10,433 nucleotides of DNA from Acidobacteriota bacterium (lineage in GTDB: Bacteria; Acidobacteriota; Terriglobia; Terriglobales; Acidobacteriaceae), in assembly GCA_021782675.1 (NCBI GenBank), contig JAJXUS010000031.1:1-10433 (forward strand), in the 5' to 3' direction. The first letter of the stretch is position 1; every line of letters starts with the position of its first letter. Position numbers and translations under genes: made by a program. Under the pieces are notes generated by a model. That model saw nothing but the letters and a program-made list of their open reading frames with translations, was not told where the DNA came from and did no database searches. Below are positions 1 to 7,142 of this stretch, piece after piece.

Positions 1-607
1 GAACAGCGCCGTCCCGCTTCGGGTTCAGAAATTTGTTGGAGTGCCACGATGTGGCCAGGGGTCCTGTTTCCGACTCACCATCACCGATGACGCAGGCCAC
101 GATCAGATCAGGATTATCGAAGGCGGCGCCGAATGCGTGTGACAGGCTGTAGCCCAGCTCACCGCCTTCGTGAATGGATCCCGGCGTCTCCGGCGTGCAG
201 TGGCTGCCCAGCGCACCGGGAAACGAGAAGCGCTGAAACAGACGCAGCATGCCTTCTTCATCAGTGCTGCATTCGGGATAGATCTCCGAATAGTGGCCTT
301 CGAGGTATCCGTTAGCAAGCGTTGCGGGCGCACCATGTCCGGGCCCGGAGATGTAGATCATGTTCAGGTCATCGTTGCGGATCACGCGATTGAGGTGCAC
401 CCAGATGAAAGACTGTCCGGGATCCGAGCCCCAGTGGCCCAGCAGGCGTCGCTTGATGTGTTCCTGCTTCAGCGGCTCCCGAAGCAGTGGGTTGGCGCGC
501 AGATACAACATGCTGGCGGCCAGGTAATTACAGGCACGCCAGTAGGCGTTCATTCGTTCCATTTCCTCGGCAGACAAAGGAGCGGCGGATTGAGAGTTTG
601 CGGTCAC
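1..607 (-). CDS. xfp: Phosphoketolase (xylulose-5-phosphate/fructose-6-phosphate), N-terminal part
   Basis: The gene runs off the left edge; about 202 N-terminal residues of a roughly 800-residue family are present. Phosphoketolase is a cytosolic thiamine-diphosphate enzyme that cleaves xylulose 5-phosphate (and often fructose 6-phosphate) with phosphate to acetyl phosphate plus an aldose phosphate. Visible family marks are the N-terminal [15 protein letters not shown] stretch (about residues 22-36), [11 protein letters not shown] (50-60), [10 protein letters not shown] (86-95), the EGGELGY signature (147-153) and the ThDP-binding GDGESETGP (175-183). I chose the GTG at 605-607: GGAGG lies 6 nt upstream and the protein then begins [16 protein letters not shown], a normal short lead-in. 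It is divergent from the TauE-like gene. Downstream partners such as acetate kinase would lie outside the window. Identity is very secure; sugar specificity cannot be read from the sequence. Confidence 0.95.
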   Translation of the reverse strand, partial: MTANSQSAAPLSAEEMERMNAYWRACNYLAASMLYLRANPLLREPLKQEHIKRRLLGHWGSDPGQSFIWVHLNRVIRNDDLNMIYISGPGHGAPATLANGYLEGHYSEIYPECSTDEEGMLRLFQRFSFPGALGSHCTPETPGSIHEGGELGYSLSHAFGAAFDNPDLIVACVIGDGESETGPLATSWHSNKFLNPKRDGAV

Positions 608-618
608 AGATCGCCTCC
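608..618 (-). promoter_or_regulatory. Shine-Dalgarno deciding the GTG start of xfp
   Basis: On the minus strand GGAGG (618-614) is followed by six bases and then GTG (607-605). This supports the GTG start, since the next in-frame ATG (562-560) is 15 codons further in and has no such site. Confidence 0.75.
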
Positions 619-838
619 ACTGAATTGCGGTCACTGCTGCGCGGGCGGGGACGGAGCCGGTCCGGCGAGGACATACGGCATGCCCTTCCCTGTACCGCAC
701 AAACGGCGGCTCAAACACACTACATCTTACGATGCTCGGTTTGATGTTCCGTGAAACCAGCCGCAGTTTGTGACCGCCGACACAGCCTGCTGTGAGCATC
801 GATTCAACGAAGGCTAGACTAACGAGACACGTCGTTCC

Positions 839-845
839 GGGGAGG
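839..845 (+). promoter_or_regulatory. Strong Shine-Dalgarno before the ATT start of the TauE-like gene
   Basis: GGGGAGG at 839-845 is the only strong ribosome-binding site before the permease gene. The reading frame has a stop at 820-822, and between it and CTG 865 there is no ATG, GTG or TTG. ATT at 850-852 is 4 nt downstream of this site. Confidence 0.6.
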
Positions 846-849
846 CACT

Positions 850-1593
850 ATTCACGCTTCGCTTCTGTTCGTTCTTGCAGTCGTGTTCGTTGCAACACTG
901 GTGCGCTCAGCTTTCGGGTTTGGGGAAGCACTAATCGCCGTGCCGCTACTGGCGCTGCTGCTGCCGGTGTGTGTCGCCGCGCCGCTGGCGGTTCTGCTCT
1001 CCATTTCAATTGCCGCGATCGTTGTGCTGCAGGACTGGAAGGATATCCATCTGCGCAGTGCGGGCGGTCTGCTCGCGGCAACCGTCTTCGGCATTCCTGT
1101 CGGTCTGCTGCTTCTAACGCGTGCCTCCGAACAAGGCATCAAAGCAGCTCTGGGAATTTTGATTGCACTGTTTGCGGGATACTCCCTCGTATCCAAAAAG
1201 TCGCGACACCTGGAGCGTGACAGCCGCCCGCTGCTCTTGCTGGCGGGTTTTTTCGCTGGTGTGTTTGGGGGAGCCTACGGCATGAACGGGCCGCCGCTGG
1301 TGATCTACGGCTCGCTGCGCCGCTGGTCTCCGCAGCAGTTCCGCGCGACACTACACGCCTATTTTCTGCCGGCGAGTATTTTGGGCATGATCGGCTTCTG
1401 GAGTGCTGGCCTGTGGACCCGCACCGTCACGCGGGAATATCTCTGTTCCCTGCCCGCCATGCTCCCCGCCGTCTTTCTGGGCCGGGCCTTGAACCGGCGC
1501 ATGGTGGGCGCGGCGTTTGTGAGGTATGTGTACGGCGGCTTGTTGCTGATTGGCACGATGCTGCTCGTACAAGCGCTGCGGCACGGACGCTGA
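850..1593 (+). CDS. TauE/SafE-family membrane permease (sulfite/organosulfur exporter type)
   Basis: The product is a polytopic inner-membrane protein of about 247 residues, close to the usual 240-270 for TauE/SafE transporters, which export sulfite, sulfoacetate or other small anions. Family marks are the N-terminal VRSAFGFGEALIAVPLLALLLP segment and the internal repeat AGFFAGVFGGAYGMNGPPLVIYGSL in the second half. Alternating hydrophobic stretches suggest seven or eight helices. Start choice: the conventional candidate GTG at 883 would delete most of the first membrane helix (LLFVLAVVFVATLV) and has no ribosome-binding site. ATT at 850 follows GGGGAGG and restores the helix, so I call ATT; CTG at 865 is the alternative but lies about 19 nt from the site. 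The gene stands alone, divergent from xfp and convergent with the dsbA-like gene. The substrate cannot be assigned, as no sulfur-metabolism gene is adjacent. Confidence 0.85.
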   Translation: MHASLLFVLAVVFVATLVRSAFGFGEALIAVPLLALLLPVCVAAPLAVLLSISIAAIVVLQDWKDIHLRSAGGLLAATVFGIPVGLLLLTRASEQGIKAALGILIALFAGYSLVSKKSRHLERDSRPLLLLAGFFAGVFGGAYGMNGPPLVIYGSLRRWSPQQFRATLHAYFLPASILGMIGFWSAGLWTRTVTREYLCSLPAMLPAVFLGRALNRRMVGAAFVRYVYGGLLLIGTMLLVQALRHGR

Positions 1594-1623
1594 ACACGGC
1601 GCGACGGCCGCTAAAGATAGAAA

Positions 1624-1656
1624 GACTGGGGGTGGACTTATCATCCACTCCCAGTC
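1624..1656 (-). terminator. Rho-independent terminator for the sugar transferase-nadE-dsbA operon
   Basis: Arms at 1624-1636 and 1644-1656 form a 13-bp stem with one mismatch around a 7-base loop (CTTATCA). Read on the minus strand the hairpin begins 14 nt after the dsbA-like stop codon and is followed by a T-rich tail (complement of 1612-1623). On the plus strand no T-run follows, so it is best assigned to the minus strand, though it may also slow transcription arriving from the TauE-like gene. Confidence 0.8.
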
Positions 1657-1670
1657 TGCCTGGTGCGGGA

Positions 1671-2675
1671 CTACTTGCTGGCGACGGATGTCGCGTTGTC
1701 CTGTGCTGCGGCGTAGGTGATGATCTGCTTCAGCGTCGCGTAGGGGATGCCGCCAATCGGAATGTTACGTCCGTTGACGAACAGGGTCGGCGTCTGACTG
1801 ACGCCGACATCTTTCCCCAGCTTGACGGAGGCATCGACAGCGGCTTTGGCCGCCGGACTGGCGACGCAGGTGGCGACCGTCGTCGGATCGGCGCCAGCCT
1901 TGGTCGCAGCGTTCTTCAGCGTCCCGTCGGCAGCATTCATCAACGAGGCCTGGTTGTCGTACACCGCCTGCAGGTACTGGAAGAAGGCGGCATTCCCCTT
2001 TTCCTTGGCGACGCAGACGCCGTACTCCGCAGCCTTTTCCGCGGCAGGGTGAATATTCGTCAGCGGAAAGTTTTCAAACACGATGCGCGCATTGGGGAAA
2101 TCCGTCGCCACCTGCTTCATGGTCGGGGCAGCTTCCTTGCAATGCGGGCATTGCAGGTCCGCGAACTCGACCAGCATGAGCCTTTTGCTGCTGGATCCCT
2201 GGTAGGGGCCGTTGGCCTGTTGGGCCAGAGTATTACGGGTGTTGGCGAATGGGTGCGGCCCAAAGTAGACAACGTCGGTGCCGGAGATCGCATGTTGTCC
2301 ATCCGGCGTGACAAAAAAGGACGTCTCGCCCGGCTGGCGGGAGACTCCCTGCTCGGCTACAAGAACGACCACCCGGCTCAGGTTCGGCGCCTTCGTCTTC
2401 TGGACGGCCGCCACTTCCCAGACACGGTTGGGGTCATACCCCCAGAGCTGCTTCAAAAAGGCGCTCACCTCGGCTGCGGTCGGCGAAGCGGCGGTAAAGT
2501 TCTTCTGATCGACAGGCGGAAACTCAATCTTTTTCGGGGGTGTAATGCTGTTGAGCTGAAGCGGCCCCCCGGAACCGCCCGGGGCCGCCGGTGGAGCGGC
2601 GGGTTGTTGTGCGAGCGCCATGGATCCAAAGACGATGGGTACAGCGAGAAATCCTGTAAGTCCTTTTCGCAGCAT
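1671..2675 (-). CDS. Secreted DsbA-like thiol:disulfide oxidoreductase, two-domain
   Basis: The protein has 334 residues. Residues 1-22 look like a Sec signal peptide (MLRK, hydrophobic core, SMALA), followed by a Pro/Ala/Gly-rich linker to about 48. Residues 55-160 form an N-terminal domain without a motif I recognise. Residues 165-325 are a thioredoxin-fold DsbA-like domain with active site CPHC at 176-179, the same dipeptide as in E. coli DsbA, and the cis-proline loop SQTPTLFVNGR (P296). It should act in the periplasm as a disulfide oxidant or isomerase. C221 and C270 are a further cysteine pair in the helical insert. AAGGGA lies 5 nt before the ATG. It is the last gene of the operon: nadE ends 30 nt upstream and a hairpin terminator follows. 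At 334 residues it is far longer than classical DsbA (about 190 mature), fitting the DSBA/Thioredoxin_4 group with an extra domain. Confidence 0.88.
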   Translation of the reverse strand: MLRKGLTGFLAVPIVFGSMALAQQPAAPPAAPGGSGGPLQLNSITPPKKIEFPPVDQKNFTAASPTAAEVSAFLKQLWGYDPNRVWEVAAVQKTKAPNLSRVVVLVAEQGVSRQPGETSFFVTPDGQHAISGTDVVYFGPHPFANTRNTLAQQANGPYQGSSSKRLMLVEFADLQCPHCKEAAPTMKQVATDFPNARIVFENFPLTNIHPAAEKAAEYGVCVAKEKGNAAFFQYLQAVYDNQASLMNAADGTLKNAATKAGADPTTVATCVASPAAKAAVDASVKLGKDVGVSQTPTLFVNGRNIPIGGIPYATLKQIITYAAAQDNATSVASK

Positions 2676-2705
2676 CTATTTCCCTTATAGAGTTCGTGTA
2701 GTGGG

Positions 2706-4361
2706 TTAAAAATCTGTCCGGGCGGCGATTGGAAATCTCCGCCCAAATCCAAAAGCCTTTGCGGTTACCTTCAACACCGGCGCGGCCTGCTGCCGCTTGT
2801 ACTCACTGCGCTCCACCTTCCGTAGAATGGACCGCACCTCCGGCAACGTTAGACGCCCGGCCAGGTGCGAGGTAATCTCCTCCGCACTTTCGCGGCGCTC
2901 GATGTATGCCTCCAGCACGGGATCTAGAACCTCGTACGGGGGCAGCGAATCCGTGTCCCGCTGATCGGGCCGCAACTCCGCAGAAGGGGGTTTGCGCAGC
3001 GTTGGCTCGGGAATTCTCTCTCCCGCGCGATTGACGTATGCGGCCAGCCGGTAGACGGCGGTCTTATACACATCGCCAATTACGGCCAGAGCTCCGACCA
3101 TATCCCCATACAGGGTACAGTACCCTGTCGACATTTCGGATTTATTCCCGGTGGTCAGGACGAGTGCGGACTGCTTGTTGGCAACGGCCATCAGCAGCGT
3201 GCCGCGAATGCGCGACTGCAGATTTTCTTCTGTAATATCCGGAGCGCGACCGGCAAAGACCGGCGCCAGTTCTTCCAGATAGCCCGCAAACAGGCTGCCG
3301 ATCGGAAGGACGCGCCACTCAATCCCAAGGTTGCGGGCCAGAGCCTCGGCGTCATCGAGCGAACCGGGAGACGAGTACGGTCCCGGCATGCCGATGCCAA
3401 GAACATTTCGCGCGCCCAGAGCATCGGCGGCAATCACGGCCACAAGCGCGGAGTCGATTCCGCCGCTGAGGCCGACGATCGCGCGGGAGAAGCCGCATTT
3501 GCGCACGTAGTCGCGCACACCCATCACAAGGCCTTGATAGGTTGCAGCATCTTCGTGGTCCAGCGGAGGCGGAGAGGAAGCGGAGGACGAGGCGGCAGGA
3601 AACTCCACCAGCAAGAGATCTTCTTCAAAGGAACGCCCTCGCGCAACAAGCACGCCGGTCGGGTCGAAGGCGAGGCTGGTGCCGTCGAAGAGCAGGCTGT
3701 CGTTGCCGCCGACCTGATTGACCAGCAGAACAGGACGCTGATAGCGCCGGGCAATGGCCGCCAGCATCTGCTCACGCACCTGCCGCTTGCCGGCGGAATA
3801 CGGCGAGGCAGAAATGTTCAGAATCACGTCGGCACCCTGCGCCATCAGGCGCTCCAGCGGATCGACTGGATAGAGTCGCTGGGGCCAGAAATTTTTGTCA
3901 TTCCAGGCGTCTTCGCAGATGCTGAGCGCGAGGCGGTTGTCTTCATACTGGAAGATGTTCTGATGATCGGCCGGCTTGAAGTATCGCTGCTCGTCGAAGA
4001 CGTCATAGTACGGAAGCAGCATCTTGGTCTGCGTAAAGGCAATTTCGCCATTCCGCAGAATCGCCGCGCAATTTCTGATGCGCTTTCCGGGCCCCTCGGC
4101 CGGTGCGGGAAAGCCAACGAGCATGGCGGTCCGCTTTCCGGCAGTGGCGGCGGCAAGCTGCTGCATTCCCTGCTGGGCGCGCTCCAGAAAGATAGGCTTT
4201 TCCAGCAGGTCCGCCGGGGGATATCCGCAGAGGCTCATTTCAGGAAAGATGACGAGATCGGCGCCGGCGGCTTCCGCCCGCTGACTGAAGGAGAGGACCT
4301 TTGCAATATTGCCGGAGAAGTCGCCGACGGTGGGGTTGATCTGGGCGAGTGCAAACTTCAC
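2706..4361 (-). CDS. nadE: Glutamine-dependent NAD+ synthetase
   Basis: This cytosolic enzyme makes the last step of NAD+ synthesis: ATP-dependent amidation of nicotinic acid adenine dinucleotide using ammonia from glutamine. The 551 residues hold a nitrilase-fold glutaminase with its triad visible as E41 (FPEMSLCGYPPADLL), K113 (QTKMLLPYYDVFDEQRYF) and C149 (SICEDAW). A Ser/Pro-rich linker follows (about 255-267), then the synthetase domain with P-loop SGGIDS (299-304), TTGNKSEMSTGY and GDVYKTAVY. The end, KAFGFGRRFPIA, is typical. Start: the frame is open to TTG 4397, but homologous N-termini begin MKFALAQINPTVGD, which matches GTG 4359-4361; neither start has a clear Shine-Dalgarno. The gene lies 58 nt after the sugar transferase and 30 nt before the dsbA-like gene, so it is probably co-transcribed with both. 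Confidence 0.95.
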   Translation of the reverse strand: MKFALAQINPTVGDFSGNIAKVLSFSQRAEAAGADLVIFPEMSLCGYPPADLLEKPIFLERAQQGMQQLAAATAGKRTAMLVGFPAPAEGPGKRIRNCAAILRNGEIAFTQTKMLLPYYDVFDEQRYFKPADHQNIFQYEDNRLALSICEDAWNDKNFWPQRLYPVDPLERLMAQGADVILNISASPYSAGKRQVREQMLAAIARRYQRPVLLVNQVGGNDSLLFDGTSLAFDPTGVLVARGRSFEEDLLLVEFPAASSSASSPPPLDHEDAATYQGLVMGVRDYVRKCGFSRAIVGLSGGIDSALVAVIAADALGARNVLGIGMPGPYSSPGSLDDAEALARNLGIEWRVLPIGSLFAGYLEELAPVFAGRAPDITEENLQSRIRGTLLMAVANKQSALVLTTGNKSEMSTGYCTLYGDMVGALAVIGDVYKTAVYRLAAYVNRAGERIPEPTLRKPPSAELRPDQRDTDSLPPYEVLDPVLEAYIERRESAEEITSHLAGRLTLPEVRSILRKVERSEYKRQQAAPVLKVTAKAFGFGRRFPIAARTDF

Positions 4362-4419
4362 AGATTCAGTGTAGCGGGAGCGTCCATCGAGGAACAACCG
4401 CGCGTAAGAGCGATCCTGA

Positions 4420-5958
4420 TCAGGCTCCGGTTCCGCTCAGGATGACACCGAGAGTTCGGGTCATGATCTTGATGTCGAGCCACAGGCTCCAGTTATCGAT
4501 GTACGCCGTGTCGAGCGAGATGTACTGATCGAAGGATGGATCCTGCCGCGCCTGCACCTGCCACAGGCCGGTGATGCCCGGCAGAACCTCCAGGCGGCGC
4601 AGATGCGGCAGCTCATACTGGCTGACTTCACCAGCCAGCGGCGGACGTGGGCCGACGACGCTCATATGGCCTGTCAGGACGTTGAAGAACTGGGGTAGCT
4701 CATCGAGCGAGTATTTGCGCAGAAAACGGCCGACGCGGGTAACGCGCGGGTCGGAGGACATCTTGAACAGGACGCCATCGCGCTCGTTATGATGATCGAA
4801 CTGTTCCCGCAGACTGTCCGCGTTGGCTACCATGGTGCGGAACTTCCAGCAGCGGAACGTGCTTCCTTTCCGCCCGATACGTTCTGCGCCGTACAAAATG
4901 GGGCCGCGGGAGTCCAGCCGGATGGCCAGTGCGATCAGCAGCATGAAGGGAGCCGCCAGCACCAAGGCGGCCGTCGAGATCAGCACGTCCAGGCCGCGCT
5001 TGAGCATGAAGCCGACGACGGGGATGTGATGCCGGTGCACCGGCATGGTCGGAAACTGCCCGACGTACTCGATGGGAGCGGTCCAGGCCAGCCCGTCGTA
5101 GAGATCCGGCACCACGCGGACATCGATGCCCAACTCCGTGGCCTGTGCGATGAGCCGCTTCACCATCCCGCGCTCGCACGGACCGGTGATGAAGATTTCA
5201 TCGATAAAGTGGCGCCGGACAAGCTCGCCGACGTTGCTCAGACCGCCGAGAACCTCGGCCGGGGAAATCTCTTCCTGGGCGAACGAGTCCGTATTTTCGG
5301 CGCGCAGGTTCTCGGCATTGGAGACAAAGCCCTTTACGGTAAAGCCGAGGTGCCGGATGCGCTGCAGATGGCTGCGGATTGCCAGTCCGGACGAGCCCGT
5401 GCCGACGATGAGCACATTGCGCGTCTCCAGACCATTCTCGTAGCGCTTGTACAGGGCAAAGCGCCATACTGCCCGGCGCACGCACAAAAAGACCGCGGTG
5501 AGCATCAAGGTGGCGATGACGACAGCACGCGAGATGCTGTCTTCTCGGCCAAAGTAGAGCGCCCCTGCCAGAATGAGGCTAGCCGTGAAGCAGGACTGCA
5601 CCGTGAGCCGCTGCTCCCGCAGGCCGCTGAACGATTGGAGCGGGCCGTAAAGACCATGGGCCCTCGAGACAATCAGCAGGATGACGACAAAACCGGCCAG
5701 GTAGAGGAGGAACGAAGACGGATTGGCAGCCAGCGGCGCCCGGTGGTCAAAGTAAGAGAGAACGTTGATTTTGCGGAGGTAGGTTGCGATTCCGGCGGCC
5801 AAAGCCACGGTGCAGGCGTCAAGCGCCATCCACAGCGCGGCGACACCGCGTGACCGGTCGCGTCCCGCGGTGTGTGCTGCCCCCGCGTGCGAACTGAACT
5901 CAACCCAATTTTCCGGACTGCGGACTTGCAGCCAATGACTCAGATCTGGGGAAGCCAT
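4420..5958 (-). CDS. Polyprenyl-phosphate sugar-1-phosphate transferase (exopolysaccharide priming enzyme, WcaJ/WbaP type)
   Basis: This inner-membrane enzyme transfers a hexose-1-phosphate from a UDP-sugar to undecaprenyl phosphate, the first step of exopolysaccharide or O-antigen assembly. The 512 residues show the full-length family layout: about four N-terminal membrane helices (roughly 42-62, 82-100, 120-136, 146-162), a Rossmann-like domain starting [11 protein letters not shown] (181-191), a further hydrophobic segment (323-346), and the C-terminal transferase domain. That domain has KFRTM (372-376), the [12 protein letters not shown] catalytic Asp-Glu (D419, E420), MSVVGPRPP (432-440) and PGITGLWQV (460-468). 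ATG 5956-5958 is the upstream start, with only a weak ribosome site. No glycosyltransferase, flippase or polymerase gene is adjacent, so it stands apart from any polysaccharide cluster in this window and instead heads a cluster with nadE and dsbA. Whether it carries glucose or galactose cannot be read. Confidence 0.92.
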   Translation of the reverse strand: MASPDLSHWLQVRSPENWVEFSSHAGAAHTAGRDRSRGVAALWMALDACTVALAAGIATYLRKINVLSYFDHRAPLAANPSSFLLYLAGFVVILLIVSRAHGLYGPLQSFSGLREQRLTVQSCFTASLILAGALYFGREDSISRAVVIATLMLTAVFLCVRRAVWRFALYKRYENGLETRNVLIVGTGSSGLAIRSHLQRIRHLGFTVKGFVSNAENLRAENTDSFAQEEISPAEVLGGLSNVGELVRRHFIDEIFITGPCERGMVKRLIAQATELGIDVRVVPDLYDGLAWTAPIEYVGQFPTMPVHRHHIPVVGFMLKRGLDVLISTAALVLAAPFMLLIALAIRLDSRGPILYGAERIGRKGSTFRCWKFRTMVANADSLREQFDHHNERDGVLFKMSSDPRVTRVGRFLRKYSLDELPQFFNVLTGHMSVVGPRPPLAGEVSQYELPHLRRLEVLPGITGLWQVQARQDPSFDQYISLDTAYIDNWSLWLDIKIMTRTLGVILSGTGA

Positions 5959-6020
5959 TCTGCGATTACTCGCTACCGAAAATTAAGAGTCGCTTGCCCG
6001 GGCAGATTGACACCCTGATG

Positions 6021-6037
6021 CTGGCAAACATTGCCAG
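6021..6037 (-). repeat. Inverted repeat 1 in the sugar-transferase leader
   Basis: A perfect 7-bp stem CTGGCAA/TTGCCAG closes a 3-base loop. It shares the GGCAA/TTGCC core with the repeat at 6186-6202. In the minus-strand transcript it would fold as a short hairpin about 62 nt before the start codon. Confidence 0.6.
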
Positions 6038-6185
6038 TCAGGAAAGGCTCAACCGTCCGCGAATTCGGTTCGCCTGAACACCCAGATGCTGACCCAAAGC
6101 CAATAGCGTTTACGAGTTCTGGTCTGATACGATCCCGCCGTCTTCTCGCACTTCGCAAAGATGTAGCTGCTTTCGGGTTAGATGC

Positions 6186-6202
6186 CGGCAAACCACTTGC
6201 CG
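6186..6202 (-). repeat. Inverted repeat 2 in the sugar-transferase leader
   Basis: A perfect 6-bp stem CGGCAA/TTGCCG closes a 5-base loop. The inner five bases of each arm match those of the repeat at 6021-6037, so in one transcript the arms of the two hairpins could also pair with each other. Confidence 0.55.
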
Positions 6203-6243
6203 TCACCTGGGGGTTTTCCTCAGCAGAAGGATTATTCCTCTTT

Positions 6244-6272
6244 ATGCTAGCGGGCCGGGAGGCAGATGACAA
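6244..6272 (-). promoter_or_regulatory. Candidate sigma70-type promoter for the sugar transferase operon
   Basis: On the minus strand TTGTCA (6272-6267, 5 of 6 to consensus) is separated by exactly 17 bp from TAGCAT (6249-6244, 4 of 6). Transcription would start near 6237 and give a leader of about 280 nt. This is found by eye only; other promoters closer to the gene are possible. Confidence 0.35.
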
Positions 6273-6316
6273 TGAAAATCGTACGCGCGGGAGTGTCGGC
6301 AGCGGTACCGAAGTCT

Positions 6317-7138
6317 TTACCTGACGCCAGTTGCGGGCGATACTCCCTGCGACGCCCGGTGCTGCCAGAGTTTTGGATCCGGCAGGCTACGCTCATCCAG
6401 ACGCAGGAATTCCCGCAAAATCGGGTCGGTGGTCTTGAGAAGTTCCGGCACGGATCCGAAAAAATGCGCCTTCCCTTCGTGCAGAAAAAGGACGCGATCC
6501 GCCAGCTTTTCGGCCAGGGCCATGTCATGCGTGACCACGATGCTGGTAAGGCGGAGCTGCACCTTGACCTTTTGAATCAGGACCGCTGTACGGTGCGCCA
6601 TCATGGGATCCACCATGGTCGTCGGCTCGTCGTACAGGATTGCTTCCGGCTGTGCGGCCAGAGCACGCCCAATCGACACAGCACGCCGCATGCCTGTGGA
6701 AAGGTCGGAGGGCAGGCTGCTCGCCATCTCCCCTACCCCAACCATGCCGAGCATTCCGGAGACAATCTGGTCGATCTGGTCTTCCTGGAGCTCTTTGCGC
6801 TCCCGCAACGGAAAGGCGACATTTTCAAAGACGGAAAGCGAGTCAAAGAGCGCACCATTCTGGAAGACCATCGTGACCTTGCGCCGGATCGTCTCCATCT
6901 GCTCTTCGGTAAAGCCGGTGATATCGGTGCCGGCAACCAGAATTTTTCCGGAATCGGGCTCGAGAAAACCCATGATCTGCTGCAGCGAGACGGACTTGCC
7001 CACGCCGCTGCGGCCGATGATGCACAGAGTTTCGCCGGGGAGAACGAAAAAGCTTACATTGTCGAGGACGACGTTGTTGCCGAATGCTTTGCTGACATTT
7101 TCAAAAGCGATGTACGGCGCCACTTCCGATCCGGGCAT
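6317..7138 (-). CDS. ABC transporter ATP-binding protein, MlaF/Ttg2A (MCE lipid-transport) type
   Basis: This is a cytoplasmic ATPase of 273 residues, the usual length for MlaF, which powers phospholipid transport between the membranes with a MlaE-type permease and an MCE-domain MlaD. Visible motifs are Walker A GRSGVGKS (42-49), Q-loop VFQNGALFDSLSVFENVAFPL (Q93; ALFDSLxVxENVAFPL is typical of the MlaF group), signature LSTGM (146-150), Walker B AILYDE (166-171) followed by PTTMVDP, and H-loop H204. The signature departs from the usual LSGGQ/LSGGM by Thr for Gly, and the D-loop region reads TTMVDP rather than TTGLDP. The gene starts 4 nt after the mobA stop, with only a weak ribosome site, so translation is probably coupled. 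No permease or MCE gene lies next to it in this window. A general ABC exporter ATPase is the alternative. Confidence 0.85.
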   Translation of the reverse strand: MPGSEVAPYIAFENVSKAFGNNVVLDNVSFFVLPGETLCIIGRSGVGKSVSLQQIMGFLEPDSGKILVAGTDITGFTEEQMETIRRKVTMVFQNGALFDSLSVFENVAFPLRERKELQEDQIDQIVSGMLGMVGVGEMASSLPSDLSTGMRRAVSIGRALAAQPEAILYDEPTTMVDPMMAHRTAVLIQKVKVQLRLTSIVVTHDMALAEKLADRVLFLHEGKAHFFGSVPELLKTTDPILREFLRLDERSLPDPKLWQHRASQGVSPATGVR

Positions 7139-7142
7139 AGCT

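Larger units (their letters stand above)
608..849. promoter_or_regulatory. Divergent control region between xfp and the TauE-like permease
   Basis: This 242-bp gap contains no plausible gene. The 8-mer GCGGTCAC occurs at 600-607 (over the xfp start codon) and 627-634, and inverted at 770-777; the first two share the 10-mer TTGCGGTCAC. A perfect palindrome CACAGC-CT-GCTGTG lies at 781-794. TGTGA-N6-ACACA at 769-784 is one base short of a CRP/FNR-family consensus. I see no convincing -35/-10 pair on either strand. That the repeats are operator sites is inference. Confidence 0.4.
5959..6316. promoter_or_regulatory. 358-bp leader/intergenic region upstream of the sugar transferase gene
   Basis: There is no convincing gene here; the two roughly 100-codon open frames (5973-6272 minus, 6031-6324 plus) are low-complexity and overlap each other. 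The region holds two inverted repeats with the same inner arms: CTGGCAA-ACA-TTGCCAG (6021-6037) and CGGCAA-ACCAC-TTGCCG (6186-6202). TGCCCGGGCA (5995-6004) is a 10-bp palindrome. A candidate promoter for the minus strand is listed separately. No rho-independent terminator is visible after the ABC ATPase gene. Confidence 0.5.

Noticed and set aside
170..754. Plus-strand open frame of 194 codons at the left end
   Set aside because: It lies antisense to the phosphoketolase gene, whose family motifs read clearly on the minus strand; the plus-strand product has no recognisable domain.
1413..2690. Plus-strand open frame of 425 codons
   Set aside because: It overlaps the end of the TauE-like gene in another frame and is antisense to the whole dsbA-like gene, which has a signal peptide, CPHC and cis-Pro. 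It is a GC-rich mirror frame.
4415..4424. 10-bp palindrome CCTGATCAGG over the sugar transferase stop codon
   Set aside because: It is too short and lies inside an operon; a palindrome of this size is expected by chance in 10 kb.
3534..4445. Plus-strand open frame of 303 codons
   Set aside because: It is antisense to nadE, whose glutaminase triad is on the minus strand.
4789..5853. Plus-strand open frame of 354 codons
   Set aside because: It is antisense to the sugar transferase gene; His/Gln/Gly-rich composition is typical of a mirror frame.
6021..6037. Resemblance to a sigma54 promoter (TGGCA...TTGC)
   Set aside because: The GG and GC dinucleotides are 10 bp apart, but sigma54 needs 12; the sequence is better described as an inverted repeat.
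5973..6324. Two roughly 100-codon open frames on opposite strands in the leader region
   Set aside because: They overlap each other, have no ribosome-binding site that I can see, and their products are low-complexity without any domain or membrane pattern.
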